Source: an uncultured bacterium (GTDB taxonomy: Bacteria; Planctomycetota; Phycisphaerae; Phycisphaerales; SM1A02). From it: 6,357 bases of DNA. Location of the stretch: contig CAIXEV010000633.1 of assembly GCA_903918555.1 (NCBI GenBank), forward strand, positions 1 to 6,357, given 5' to 3'. The translations under genes were made by a program, and so were the position numbers. The notes under the pieces were generated by a model. That model saw only the letters and a program-made list of their open reading frames with translations. It had not been told where the DNA came from and ran no database searches. Below, in pieces: positions 1-5,174 of this stretch (positions within the stretch are counted from its first letter, which is position 1; every line of letters begins with the position of its first letter).

Positions 1-21
1 CGAAGCAGGTCGCGAGCGCTC

Positions 22-57
22 AAAAATCGAACAACCCGCCAGATGGCGGGTTGTTCG
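22..57 (-). terminator. Intrinsic terminator closing the plsX-fabH-fabD-lipoprotein unit
   Basis: Positions 28-40 and 45-57 form a perfect 13-bp stem (CGAACAACCCGCC and its complement) around the 4-nt loop 41-44. On the minus strand the stem is followed at once by five T residues (complement of A22-A26). Stem plus U-tract is the textbook Rho-independent form. It lies about 50 nt past the lipoprotein stop codon. Read on the plus strand the same stem is followed by GTTC repeats and TTTT at 66-69, so it might work weakly in both directions; the strong U-tract is on the minus side. Confidence 0.9.
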
Positions 58-69
58 TTCGTTCGTTTT
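53..69. repeat. Short GTTC tetranucleotide repeat
   Basis: GTTC is repeated three times from 53 to 64 and followed by GTTTT. The first unit is shared with the terminator stem. The tract lies between the two 3' hairpins of the lipoprotein transcript. It is too short to call a functional microsatellite, but it is a place where slippage could change hairpin spacing. Confidence 0.6.
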
Positions 70-71
70 AT

Positions 72-104
72 CACCAAAGGCCGCTGCCGCAGCAGCGGCC
101 GCTC
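72..104 (-). repeat. 3'-end hairpin with CCTTTGGTG tail, related to the 40-bp repeats at 6263-6357
   Basis: On the minus strand, four bases after the lipoprotein TGA, a perfect 9-bp GC-rich stem (79-87 with 92-100, 4-nt loop) is followed directly by CCTTTGGTG (complement of 72-80, overlapping the stem base). The 40-bp tandem repeats after rpsG show the same order: TGAG, a GC-rich hairpin of similar size, then CCTTTGGTG. Both lie in the sense direction of the gene they follow. The role could be transcript-end formation, RNA stability or a dispersed palindromic repeat; the sequence alone does not decide. Confidence 0.6.
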
Positions 105-896
105 TCACTTCGTCCCGAAGCCCGGCGGCCTCGGCGCCTTGATCGGCGCGTCGCTCGGCTTGCGCTTGCCGGGCATGCCGCCCGGGGACGACGGACCCGA
201 CGGAGTCGGAGCAGCGTCGCCGCCCCCTTCGTCGTCCTTCGTGCTGTAGTCGGATTGCACCGGCTCGATCACGACATCTGGCTCGTCCGCCTTCGCGAGC
301 TCGAGCTTGAGGACTTCGTACCACGCGGCGATCCAATTCTCGCCGCTGAGCTTCTCCATGATGCCCGGCGGGGTCGCCACCGCGTCGAACTCAGGCTTGT
401 CGCCCGAGGTGTAGACCCAAAGCTGGGGCTCGAAGTCCTCGGCGACATGGAAGACCGCAAGCGTGCAGTCGTTCGAGTCCTGACGGCCGCAACGCACATC
501 GATGCGCGTGATCTCCTCGGTCGTCTTCTTGAAGATGCCTCCATCGACCATGCCGTCGAGGCGGAGCTGATCGGGCGCGGAAAGCATGGGCTTCAGCGCC
601 TCGGAATTGCCGCGCGCGAAGGCGTCGAAGAACTTGAGCACCGCGATGCGCTGCTCGTCGGTCGCGGGAGCCTTGTCCTCGGGCAGGTTCACGCGCGAAT
701 CGATGTCGTGCTGAACCATCAGCTCCTTGATCGGAGTGACCGTGGGAGCCGGCGGCGGAGGAGGCGCGACCTTCACGACCGGAGCCGGCGGCGGGGGCGC
801 CGGAGGCTCGCAGCCGGTGAGAACGGCAGCAGCGAGGATCGAGGTGGTGACAGCCGTGGTGAGCGTGAGTGCGGTGGTGTTCTTACGGTGCGTCAT
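105..896 (-). CDS. Putative lipoprotein of unknown function, proline-rich N-terminus
   Basis: A 263-residue protein with a lipoprotein signal: basic start (MTHRKN), hydrophobic stretch about residues 9-27, and lipobox LTGC with the lipid-carrying Cys29. A Pro/Ala-rich linker follows (residues 31-55). The conserved-looking body is residues 56-215, with the stretch from about 80 to 115 (EQRIAVLKFFDAFARG) resembling the first helices of NTF2/SnoaL-like small domains. Cys136 and Cys144 could form a disulfide outside the membrane. The tail (218-263) is Gly/Pro/Lys-rich and probably disordered. The start at 896 is chosen over an in-frame ATG at 968 because it begins the signal peptide and has GAGG about 9-10 nt upstream. 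It overlaps the fabD end by 14 nt, suggesting translational coupling. Membrane anchoring is well supported; the function is not recognised, and the NTF2-like reading is tentative. Confidence 0.85.
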   Translation of the reverse strand: MTHRKNTTALTLTTAVTTSILAAAVLTGCEPPAPPPPAPVVKVAPPPPPAPTVTPIKELMVQHDIDSRVNLPEDKAPATDEQRIAVLKFFDAFARGNSEALKPMLSAPDQLRLDGMVDGGIFKKTTEEITRIDVRCGRQDSNDCTLAVFHVAEDFEPQLWVYTSGDKPEFDAVATPPGIMEKLSGENWIAAWYEVLKLELAKADEPDVVIEPVQSDYSTKDDEGGGDAAPTPSGPSSPGGMPGKRKPSDAPIKAPRPPGFGTK

Positions 897-1842
897 GGGG
901 GATGACCTCGCAAGTCTTATCGATCCGGCGCATGAGGCCCTTGAGCACGCTGCCGGGGGCGAGCTCATGGAAGGCGGCCGAGCCGCGGGTCCCGTCGGCC
1001 GACATGGCCGAGAGGAGTCCTGAGCAGCTCTGGCTCCATCGTACAGGGGAAACCAATTGTTCCACCAGAAGACGGCGGAGAAGTTGCGGATCCGAGGAAT
1101 CGTGCGGCGCCGCGGTCACATTCGACCAGACCTCGGCGCGGAAGGGCGATATGGCGACCTTGGCCAGAACATCTCCCATTTTGTCGGCGGCCGGCTGCAT
1201 CAGGGGGCTGTGGAACGCGCCCGCGACCTGCAGCTTGGTGGCGCGGACCCCGACATCGCCCGCGACGGCGACCGCGCGGTCGCAGGCCTCGATTGCGCCT
1301 GAGAGCACGATCTGGCCGGGGGCGTTGAAGTTGGCGGGGACGAGGACGCCGCCCTCGGCTGTGGCCCGGGCGCAGACCTCGTTCGCCTGGGCCTCGTCGG
1401 CTCCGATAAGGGCGACCATGCCGCCCTTCGAGCTTTCGGCGGCCTGCTGCATCAGCTGGCCGCGGCGCATCACGAGCCGGAGGCCGTCCTCGAAGCTGAA
1501 CGCGCCCGCGAGGTGGAGCGCGGTGTACTCGCCGAGCGAGAGGCCGGCGACGGCGCGGATCGGGAGCGCGCGCAGTTCGTCGGGCAGCGCGTGGTAGCAC
1601 GCGACCGCCGCGGTGAAGAGCGCGGGCTGCGAGAGATCGGTGCGGTTGAGCGTCTCCTGCGGGCCGTTGAAGGCGATGTCGGAGAGCGTGCGGCCGTCGG
1701 GGCTCCCCTTGGAGACATCGGCGAAGATGCGGTCGGCCTCGTCGACGACGGCGCGCGCCTTCGGGCTTGCGTCGCACCAGGCCTTCGCCATGCCGACGGC
1801 CTGTGCGCCTTGTCCGGGGCAGAGAAGAACGATGTTGCTCAT
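883..1842 (-). CDS. fabD: Malonyl-CoA:ACP transacylase FabD
   Basis: Transfers malonyl from CoA to acyl carrier protein, supplying the extender for cytoplasmic type II fatty-acid synthesis. The 319-residue length fits the family (E. coli about 309). Visible motifs: N-terminal PGQGAQ (9-14), nucleophile Ser102 in GLSLGEYTAL, Arg127 in RRGQLMQ (malonate carboxylate binding), catalytic His211 in GAFHSPLM, SNVTA (240-244), Gln262 equivalent to E. coli Gln250, and a C-terminal ELAPGSVLKGL block. The nucleophile motif has Leu where E. coli has His (GHSLGE); I believe this variant occurs in other bacterial FabD proteins and do not read it as inactivation. The ATG at 1842 lies 9 nt after the fabH stop, with only a weak ribosome-binding sequence (TGAG), so translation probably depends on coupling. 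The 3' end overlaps the lipoprotein gene by 14 nt. fabG and acpP, which often follow fabD, are not here. Confidence 0.97.
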   Translation of the reverse strand: MSNIVLLCPGQGAQAVGMAKAWCDASPKARAVVDEADRIFADVSKGSPDGRTLSDIAFNGPQETLNRTDLSQPALFTAAVACYHALPDELRALPIRAVAGLSLGEYTALHLAGAFSFEDGLRLVMRRGQLMQQAAESSKGGMVALIGADEAQANEVCARATAEGGVLVPANFNAPGQIVLSGAIEACDRAVAVAGDVGVRATKLQVAGAFHSPLMQPAADKMGDVLAKVAISPFRAEVWSNVTAAPHDSSDPQLLRRLLVEQLVSPVRWSQSCSGLLSAMSADGTRGSAAFHELAPGSVLKGLMRRIDKTCEVIPHDAP

Positions 1843-1851
1843 GTCAGATGC

Positions 1852-2862
1852 TCAGGTATTCCACACCGAACTCGCCCAGGTCAAGCCTCCGCCGAACGCG
1901 ACCATCATGAAGGGCTTGCCCTTCGTGATCTTGCCCGCGCGCCAGAGTTCGTCGAGGCAGAGCGGAACGCTGCCCGCGCTCGAGTTTCCGTAGCGGTCGA
2001 TGTTCACATAGATCTTCGACGGGTCGATGTTCAGCTTCTCGCGCGCGGCATCGATGATGCGCACATTCGACTGGTGGCAGACGACCTGGCTGACATCGTC
2101 GGGAGTGAGGCCGGTCTTCGCGAAGGCGTCCTCCATGACTTCCTTGAACTTGCCCACCGCGAAGCGGAAGACTTCCTTGCCGTTCATGCGGAGGTAGCCA
2201 AGGCGCACGGGGTTGTCGGCGTCCTCGGCCGGCACATCGCGCTCGTGGCGCGGGATGTAGAGCGCGTGCAGGCCCGAGCCATCGGCGCCCATGTGCTGGT
2301 AGATGCAGCCCTTCGTCGGGTCGTCGTCGGCGCGGATGATCGCGCAGCCGGCCGCGTCGCCGAAGAGGATCGACACCGAGCGGTCGGTGTAGTCGAGGAT
2401 CGAGCTCATCGCCTCGGCGCCGATCACGGCGACCGTGCGCATGCGGCCCGCGCGCACCATGCCCTCGGCCATGTTCAGCGCGTAGACGAAGCCGCTGCAC
2501 GCCGCGGCGAGGTCGAACGCGGCGGCGTTCTTCGCGCCGACCGCGGCCGCGATGCGGCATGCGACCGACGGGCAGGTCATCTCCATCGTCACGGTGCCGA
2601 CGATGACGAGGTCGATCTCCTCGGCCTTGATGCCGGAGCTCTCGATGGCGCGCTCGAGCGCGCGCTGGGCGAGCGTCGAGCAGCCTTCGGTGCGCAGGTC
2701 GAGCACGCGGCGCTCCTTGATGCCGGTGCGCTGCGTGATCCACTCGTCGCTCGTGTCCATCATGCGCGCGAAGTCGTCGTTGGTCAGACGACGGTCGGGC
2801 ACGGCGGAGCCGGTGCCGAGGATGCGCACGCCGCAGGCGCCGCTTGGGAGTGGTCCCATCAT
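1852..2862 (-). CDS. fabH: Beta-ketoacyl-ACP synthase III FabH
   Basis: Condenses an acyl-CoA primer (usually acetyl-CoA) with malonyl-ACP to start fatty-acid chains. The 336 residues are slightly longer than E. coli FabH (317). Family marks: DEWITQRTGIKERR (39-52), the active-site Cys122 in AAACSGF, FGDAAG (167-172), His263 in CHQSN and Asn293 in GNSSAGSVPL, completing the Cys-His-Asn triad, and the C-terminal FGGGLTW loop (323-329). Small departures are Cys262 where Pro usually precedes the catalytic His, and Ala330 where a Gly usually follows TW; neither removes a catalytic group. The reading frame opens with tandem ATG codons at 2862 and 2859, so the exact start is uncertain by one residue. 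plsX ends 13 nt upstream and fabD starts 9 nt downstream, so it sits inside a lipid-synthesis operon. Primer preference (straight or branched) cannot be read from the sequence. Confidence 0.97.
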   Translation of the reverse strand: MMGPLPSGACGVRILGTGSAVPDRRLTNDDFARMMDTSDEWITQRTGIKERRVLDLRTEGCSTLAQRALERAIESSGIKAEEIDLVIVGTVTMEMTCPSVACRIAAAVGAKNAAAFDLAAACSGFVYALNMAEGMVRAGRMRTVAVIGAEAMSSILDYTDRSVSILFGDAAGCAIIRADDDPTKGCIYQHMGADGSGLHALYIPRHERDVPAEDADNPVRLGYLRMNGKEVFRFAVGKFKEVMEDAFAKTGLTPDDVSQVVCHQSNVRIIDAAREKLNIDPSKIYVNIDRYGNSSAGSVPLCLDELWRAGKITKGKPFMMVAFGGGLTWASSVWNT

Positions 2863-2875
2863 GCGGAGAAGTCCG

Positions 2876-3904
2876 TCATTGAGCGGGTTCTTGGATCGTC
2901 TCGAGGCGCGCGTTGATCACTTCGTTCATTCCGCTGAGCACGAACTGACGCGCGCGGAGGATCGCGTTCATCATCGTGCGCGCGACGCTCGAGCCGTGCG
3001 AGATCAGGCAGGTTCCGTTCACGCCGAGAAGCGGCGCGCCGCCGTACTCGTGGTAGTCGTGCTTCGCGTAGATCGCCTTCACGACCGGCTCGAGGCGAAT
3101 CGCGAGCTCGGGGTCGGTCTCGAGCACCTGCTGCGCGATCGCCTGGAAGAGGCCGCGCGAAAGGCCCTCGGCGAGCTTCAGCATGACATTGCCGACGACG
3201 CCGTCGGTGTTGACGACATCGGCGTCGCCGTCAAAGACGCCGCGGCCTTCGACATAGCCGATGAAGTTGAGGTTCTCGGCGCCGCGGAGAAGGTCGCGCG
3301 CGACCTTCATCTCGCTCGTGCCCTTCTGCTCCTCGCCGCCGACATTCATCAGCGCGACGCGGGGATTCTTGATGCCGAGGATGCCGCGCGCGTACGCGTC
3401 GCCCATGACGCCGTACTGGGCGAGGTGGACGGGCTTCGGCTCGATGTTGGCGCCGACATCGATCAGCACGATCGGACCCGCGAAGGTCGGAACGGTGACG
3501 GCGATGCCGGGGCGGATGACATTCGGCAGGCGCCGCATGTACATCTGGCTCGCGGTGACGCACGCGCCGGTGTTGCCGGCGCTGATCCAGGCGTCGCAGC
3601 GGTTGGGGTGACGCGGGCCCGCGTGCTCGGCGGCGCGCGCGATCGAGCTGTCGCGCTTCGAGCGCACCGCCTCGACCGGCGGGTCATCCATCTCGATCAC
3701 TTCGCTGCAGTGGACGACCTCGATCCTGGCGCCGGGGCCGTCCTTCGACAGGCCGCGGTCCTTGATCGCCTCCTCGATGATGTCGCCCTTGCCAAAGAGG
3801 ACGAGCGTGTCGTCCGCCGGGACCTTCGAGAGCGCGGCGAAGCAGCCCTTGAGGATCTCGTCGGGGGCATTGTCGCCACCCATGACATCGATGCCGATTC
3901 GCAT
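2876..3904 (-). CDS. plsX: Phosphate acyltransferase PlsX
   Basis: Converts acyl-ACP and phosphate into acyl-phosphate, the donor used by PlsY for the first step of phospholipid synthesis; a peripheral membrane enzyme in known cases. The 342 residues match the family. Motifs: N-terminal MRIGIDVMGGDNAP (1-14), DPPVEAVRSKRDSS (74-87), SAGNTGA (108-114), DVGAN (149-153), NVGGEEQKG (187-195), then a TDG-VVGNV block and YGGAPLLGVNG near the C-terminus. The frame stays open back to 4123, but the start at 3904 is chosen because it begins exactly at the conserved MRIGIDVMGGD and has AGGAAG 9 nt upstream (3914-3919), whereas the upstream 73 codons are Arg-rich and unlike PlsX. It is the first gene of a close plsX-fabH-fabD group and is separated from rpmF by 313 nt that holds promoter-like and hairpin sequences. 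Confidence 0.97.
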   Translation of the reverse strand: MRIGIDVMGGDNAPDEILKGCFAALSKVPADDTLVLFGKGDIIEEAIKDRGLSKDGPGARIEVVHCSEVIEMDDPPVEAVRSKRDSSIARAAEHAGPRHPNRCDAWISAGNTGACVTASQMYMRRLPNVIRPGIAVTVPTFAGPIVLIDVGANIEPKPVHLAQYGVMGDAYARGILGIKNPRVALMNVGGEEQKGTSEMKVARDLLRGAENLNFIGYVEGRGVFDGDADVVNTDGVVGNVMLKLAEGLSRGLFQAIAQQVLETDPELAIRLEPVVKAIYAKHDYHEYGGAPLLGVNGTCLISHGSSVARTMMNAILRARQFVLSGMNEVINARLETIQEPAQ

Positions 3905-3913
3905 TGCGTGAGG

Positions 3914-3919
3914 CTTCCT
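3914..3919 (-). promoter_or_regulatory. plsX ribosome-binding site
   Basis: AGGAAG on the minus strand, 9 nt before the ATG at 3904. It decides the plsX start in favour of the short form over the open frame that extends to 4123. Confidence 0.75.
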
Positions 3920-3941
3920 ACGGACGAAAGGCGGGAGATTT

Positions 3942-3956
3942 CCGAGCAGCGCTCGG
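3942..3956 (-). other. Small hairpin in the plsX leader
   Basis: CCGAGC (3942-3947) pairs with GCTCGG (3951-3956) around a 3-nt loop, giving a 6-bp GC-rich stem about 20 nt upstream of the plsX ribosome-binding site. If the box at 3975-3980 is a promoter, this hairpin would lie near the 5' end of the plsX transcript. No regulatory role is shown. Confidence 0.4.
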
Positions 3957-3974
3957 TCTGAACGAAGAGGCAAC

Positions 3975-3980
3975 AGTCTA
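3975..3980 (-). promoter_or_regulatory. Possible -10 box of a plsX promoter
   Basis: TAGACT on the minus strand, extending to TAGACTGT, is identical over eight bases to the -10 region of the rpmF promoter (4467-4474). It lies about 70 nt before the plsX ATG, which would give a leader of about 64 nt. A convincing -35 box at 16-18 nt is missing, so the case rests on the identical -10 box and the fitting position. Confidence 0.4.
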
Positions 3981-4036
3981 CGGGATTCTGCCCGTTGCGT
4001 GCCGAAGCGGCGATGGCGCCGACGGTGAAGGCAACA

Positions 4037-4060
4037 GCGGCGCGCCCGAAGACGCGCCGC
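4037..4060 (-). other. GC-rich hairpin in the rpmF-plsX spacer
   Basis: GCGGCGCG (4037-4044) and CGCGCCGC (4053-4060) form a perfect 8-bp stem with an 8-nt loop. No T-run follows on either strand, so it is not a standard intrinsic terminator. It could slow or attenuate read-through from rpmF into plsX, or simply reflect GC-rich sequence. Confidence 0.45.
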
Positions 4061-4063
4061 CGT

Positions 4064-4089
4064 GGACATGCATCGAGGACATGCGTCGA
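4064..4089. repeat. 13-bp tandem duplication, one mismatch
   Basis: GGACATGCATCGA (4064-4076) is followed directly by GGACATGCGTCGA (4077-4089), differing at one base. It lies in non-coding sequence next to the hairpin at 4037-4060. It looks like a replication-slippage duplication; no function is evident. Confidence 0.7.
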
Positions 4090-4146
4090 GGAGTCTGAAC
4101 GCCGCGCTTCGACGCGCGAGCAAGGCAAGCAGCCGTGATTCGGCAG

Positions 4147-4174
4147 CCTTGGCTCGTCAACCTTGGCTCGTCAA
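4147..4174. repeat. 14-bp perfect tandem duplication carrying TTGAC
   Basis: CCTTGGCTCGTCAA occurs twice without a gap (4147-4160 and 4161-4174). On the minus strand, in the direction of plsX, each copy together with its upstream neighbouring base contributes TTGACG, a -35-like hexamer. I see no good -10 box 16-18 nt downstream of either, so promoter activity is speculative. The perfect identity suggests a recent duplication. Confidence 0.75.
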
Positions 4175-4182
4175 CCGTGGGC

Positions 4183-4217
4183 GCAAGCCCGCGCGGTCGA
4201 CCGAGCGCCGGGCTTGC
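4183..4217 (-). terminator. Hairpin directly after the rpmF stop codon, possible attenuator
   Basis: GCAAGCCCG (4183-4191) and CGGGCTTGC (4209-4217) are perfect 9-bp complements. The 17 nt between them include the palindrome CGGTCGACCG (4194-4203). On the minus strand the stem begins at the base after the rpmF TAA. No U-tract follows, so it may be a weak terminator, a partial attenuator setting the L32:PlsX ratio, or an RNA 3'-end stabiliser. Confidence 0.55.
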
Positions 4218-4406
4218 TTAAGCGTTCGAGCCCTTGTTGACCTTGATCTGAAGACCAGGGCGCACATAGCCGCAGCTCGAGCATGCGGTGTGCGAGCGCT
4301 TCGCTGCGCCGCAGTTCGGGCAGAGCGTGGTGTGCGAGGCCTTGATCGCCTGGTGGGCGCGACGGCGACGGGTACGGCCGGGAGAGCAGCGGAACGGAGG
4401 AACCAT
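4218..4406 (-). CDS. rpmF: 50S ribosomal protein L32, zinc-ribbon form
   Basis: A 62-residue basic protein of the large ribosomal subunit. Family signs are the short MVPP start, an Arg-rich run followed by RRAHQAIKAS (about 15-24), and four cysteines in two CxxC pairs (Cys29/Cys32 in CPNCG and Cys42/Cys45 in CSSCG), as in zinc-binding L32. The start at 4406 matches the family N-terminus; a longer open frame extends to 5102 but is antisense to rnhA and is not real. The ribosome-binding sequence is weak (ACGAG about 8 nt upstream). rpmF before plsX-fabH-fabD is a widely conserved order that links ribosome and lipid synthesis. A strong promoter at 4469-4496 drives it, and a hairpin touches its stop codon. 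Confidence 0.95.
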   Translation of the reverse strand: MVPPFRCSPGRTRRRRAHQAIKASHTTLCPNCGAAKRSHTACSSCGYVRPGLQIKVNKGSNA

Positions 4407-4468
4407 GGTCGAACTCGTTTCAAAATGCCGCGGCAGAAAGGCCTCGGCGAGGTGCTGAGAGAAGAGAC

Positions 4469-4496
4469 AGTCTAGGGAAACCCCGCCATGTGTCAA
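4469..4496 (-). promoter_or_regulatory. Sigma70-type promoter of rpmF (and plsX-fabH-fabD)
   Basis: On the minus strand a perfect -35 hexamer TTGACA (4491-4496) is followed after 16 nt by the -10 hexamer TAGACT (4469-4474, four of six consensus bases). Transcription would start near 4461-4462 and give a leader of about 55 nt before the rpmF ATG. This is the best promoter in the window and suits a ribosomal protein gene. Confidence 0.85.
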
Positions 4497-4570
4497 GGTT
4501 GCGAACCGATGCTGCCGAGCGTGCGCGTCAGATAACTTTCGAAGCCACCATGGGTTCCGTTGGAAGCGGT

Positions 4571-4576
4571 TACGCT
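4571..4576 (+). promoter_or_regulatory. Possible -10 box giving a leaderless rnhA mRNA
   Basis: TACGCT lies seven bases before the rnhA ATG at 4584, so transcription would start at or within a base of the start codon. The wider GTTACGCT is also found before rpsL (5141-5148). No ribosome-binding sequence precedes this ATG at normal spacing, which fits a leaderless message. No clear -35 box is seen at 16-18 nt. Confidence 0.4.
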
Positions 4577-4583
4577 CCGCGCC

Positions 4584-5063
4584 ATGCAAGCAGCCTCTGG
4601 GGCGTCGTCTTCGTCTTCTCTCGGTGCGCGGGCGTTCGACGCCGAACTCTTTACCGATGGCGCCTGCTCGGGAAATCCGGGCCCTGGCGGCTGGGGCTTC
4701 ATCCTGCGCGCCGGCGGCGTGGAGCGCGAAGGTTCGGGCGGCGAGCAGCGCACCACCAACAACCGAATGGAGCTTCTCGGCGCCATCGAGGGGCTCAAGA
4801 TCCTCGAGCAGCCGTCGCGGGTGCGCCTCGTCAGCGACTCGCAATATCTCGTGAAGGGGTTGAACGAGTGGATCGACGGCTGGAAGAGGCGTGGCTGGCG
4901 CCGCAAGGAGGGGCCGGTCCTCAATGTGGAGCTCTGGAAGGAGCTCGACCGGCTCCGAATGACCCACCGCATCACCGCAGAGTGGGTGCGAGGCCATGTC
5001 GGGCATCCGGAGAACGAGCGCTGCGATCGGCTGGCCGTTGCGGTTATCGACCAGTATCGGTGA
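4584..5063 (+). CDS. rnhA: Ribonuclease HI
   Basis: Cuts the RNA strand of RNA:DNA hybrids, removing R-loops and primers in the cytoplasm. All catalytic residues are present: Asp25 in LFTDGACSGNPGPGGWG, Glu63 in TTNNRMELLGAIEGL, Asp85 in LVSDSQYLVKGL, Asp148 in NERCDRLA and the metal-loop His138 in RGHVGHPENE. The basic segment around KRRGWRRKEGP (101-111) corresponds to the substrate-binding handle region. The 159 residues are close to E. coli (155), with about 18 extra Ser/Ala-rich residues at the N-terminus and a short C-terminus. The first ATG at 4584 is preferred over an upstream TTG at 4560 because the latter would only add unconserved residues and would extend across the probable -10 box. 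It is divergent from rpmF, with 177 nt between the two start codons. Confidence 0.96.
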   Translation: MQAASGASSSSSLGARAFDAELFTDGACSGNPGPGGWGFILRAGGVEREGSGGEQRTTNNRMELLGAIEGLKILEQPSRVRLVSDSQYLVKGLNEWIDGWKRRGWRRKEGPVLNVELWKELDRLRMTHRITAEWVRGHVGHPENERCDRLAVAVIDQYR

Positions 5064-5119
5064 GCGCGCTGATTTCGCAGGGATTCCGCATGTTCCGAGC
5101 ATTGCACGCTCGACTCGCC

Positions 5120-5148
5120 TTGCGTGGGCGCAGCGGCTCCGTTACGCT
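5120..5148 (+). promoter_or_regulatory. Probable rpsL promoter
   Basis: TTGCGT (5120-5125) and TACGCT (5143-5148) are separated by the ideal 17 nt. The -10 box and its two preceding bases (GTTACGCT) are the same as before rnhA. Transcription would begin near 5155 and give a leader of about 20 nt. Both hexamers are imperfect, so this is probable rather than certain. Confidence 0.55.
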
Positions 5149-5174
5149 TGACGATCCTACTTCAAGAGTCACCG

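Larger units (their letters stand above)
3905..4217 (-). other. rpmF-plsX intergenic region (313 nt), no gene seen
   Basis: I find no convincing coding sequence. The open frame extending plsX upstream and the short plus-strand frame at 3904-4098 are Arg-rich or featureless and lack family resemblance. From the rpmF side the stretch holds a hairpin touching the rpmF stop (4183-4217), a 14-bp perfect tandem duplication (4147-4174), a 13-bp near-perfect tandem duplication (4064-4089), an 8-bp GC hairpin (4037-4060), a possible plsX promoter box (3975-3980), a leader hairpin (3942-3956) and the plsX ribosome-binding site. It reads as a transcribed, structured spacer. Confidence 0.7.

Noticed and set aside
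897..968. Earlier start for the lipoprotein gene at 968
   Set aside because: It would place 24 extra residues before the lipoprotein signal peptide and deepen the overlap with fabD; the ATG at 896 has a GAGG ribosome-binding sequence.
1525..1560. FabD inactivated because GLSLGE replaces GHSLGE
   Set aside because: The nucleophile Ser102, Arg127, His211 and Gln262 are all present, and I believe the Leu variant occurs in other bacterial FabD proteins.
1513..2916. Long plus-strand open frame antisense to fabD and fabH
   Set aside because: Its Arg/Ala/His/Asp-rich translation is typical of antisense reading of GC-rich genes, and the opposite strand encodes clear FabD and FabH.
2552..3961. Long plus-strand open frame antisense to plsX
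   Set aside because: It mirrors PlsX coding sequence, has no recognisable domain and starts inside fabH on the other strand.
3904..4098. Small plus-strand gene in the rpmF-plsX spacer
   Set aside because: No ribosome-binding site, no recognisable motif, and it overlaps the promoter-like and repeat features of the opposite strand.
3905..4123. N-terminal extension of PlsX
   Set aside because: The added 73 residues are Arg-rich and unlike PlsX. The conserved start MRIGIDVMGGD coincides with an ATG that has AGGAAG at good spacing, and promoter-like sequence lies inside the extension.
4407..5102. Minus-strand open frame extending rpmF upstream across rnhA
   Set aside because: The L32 family start is at 4406, the rpmF promoter lies within the extension, and the rest is antisense to a complete RNase HI gene.
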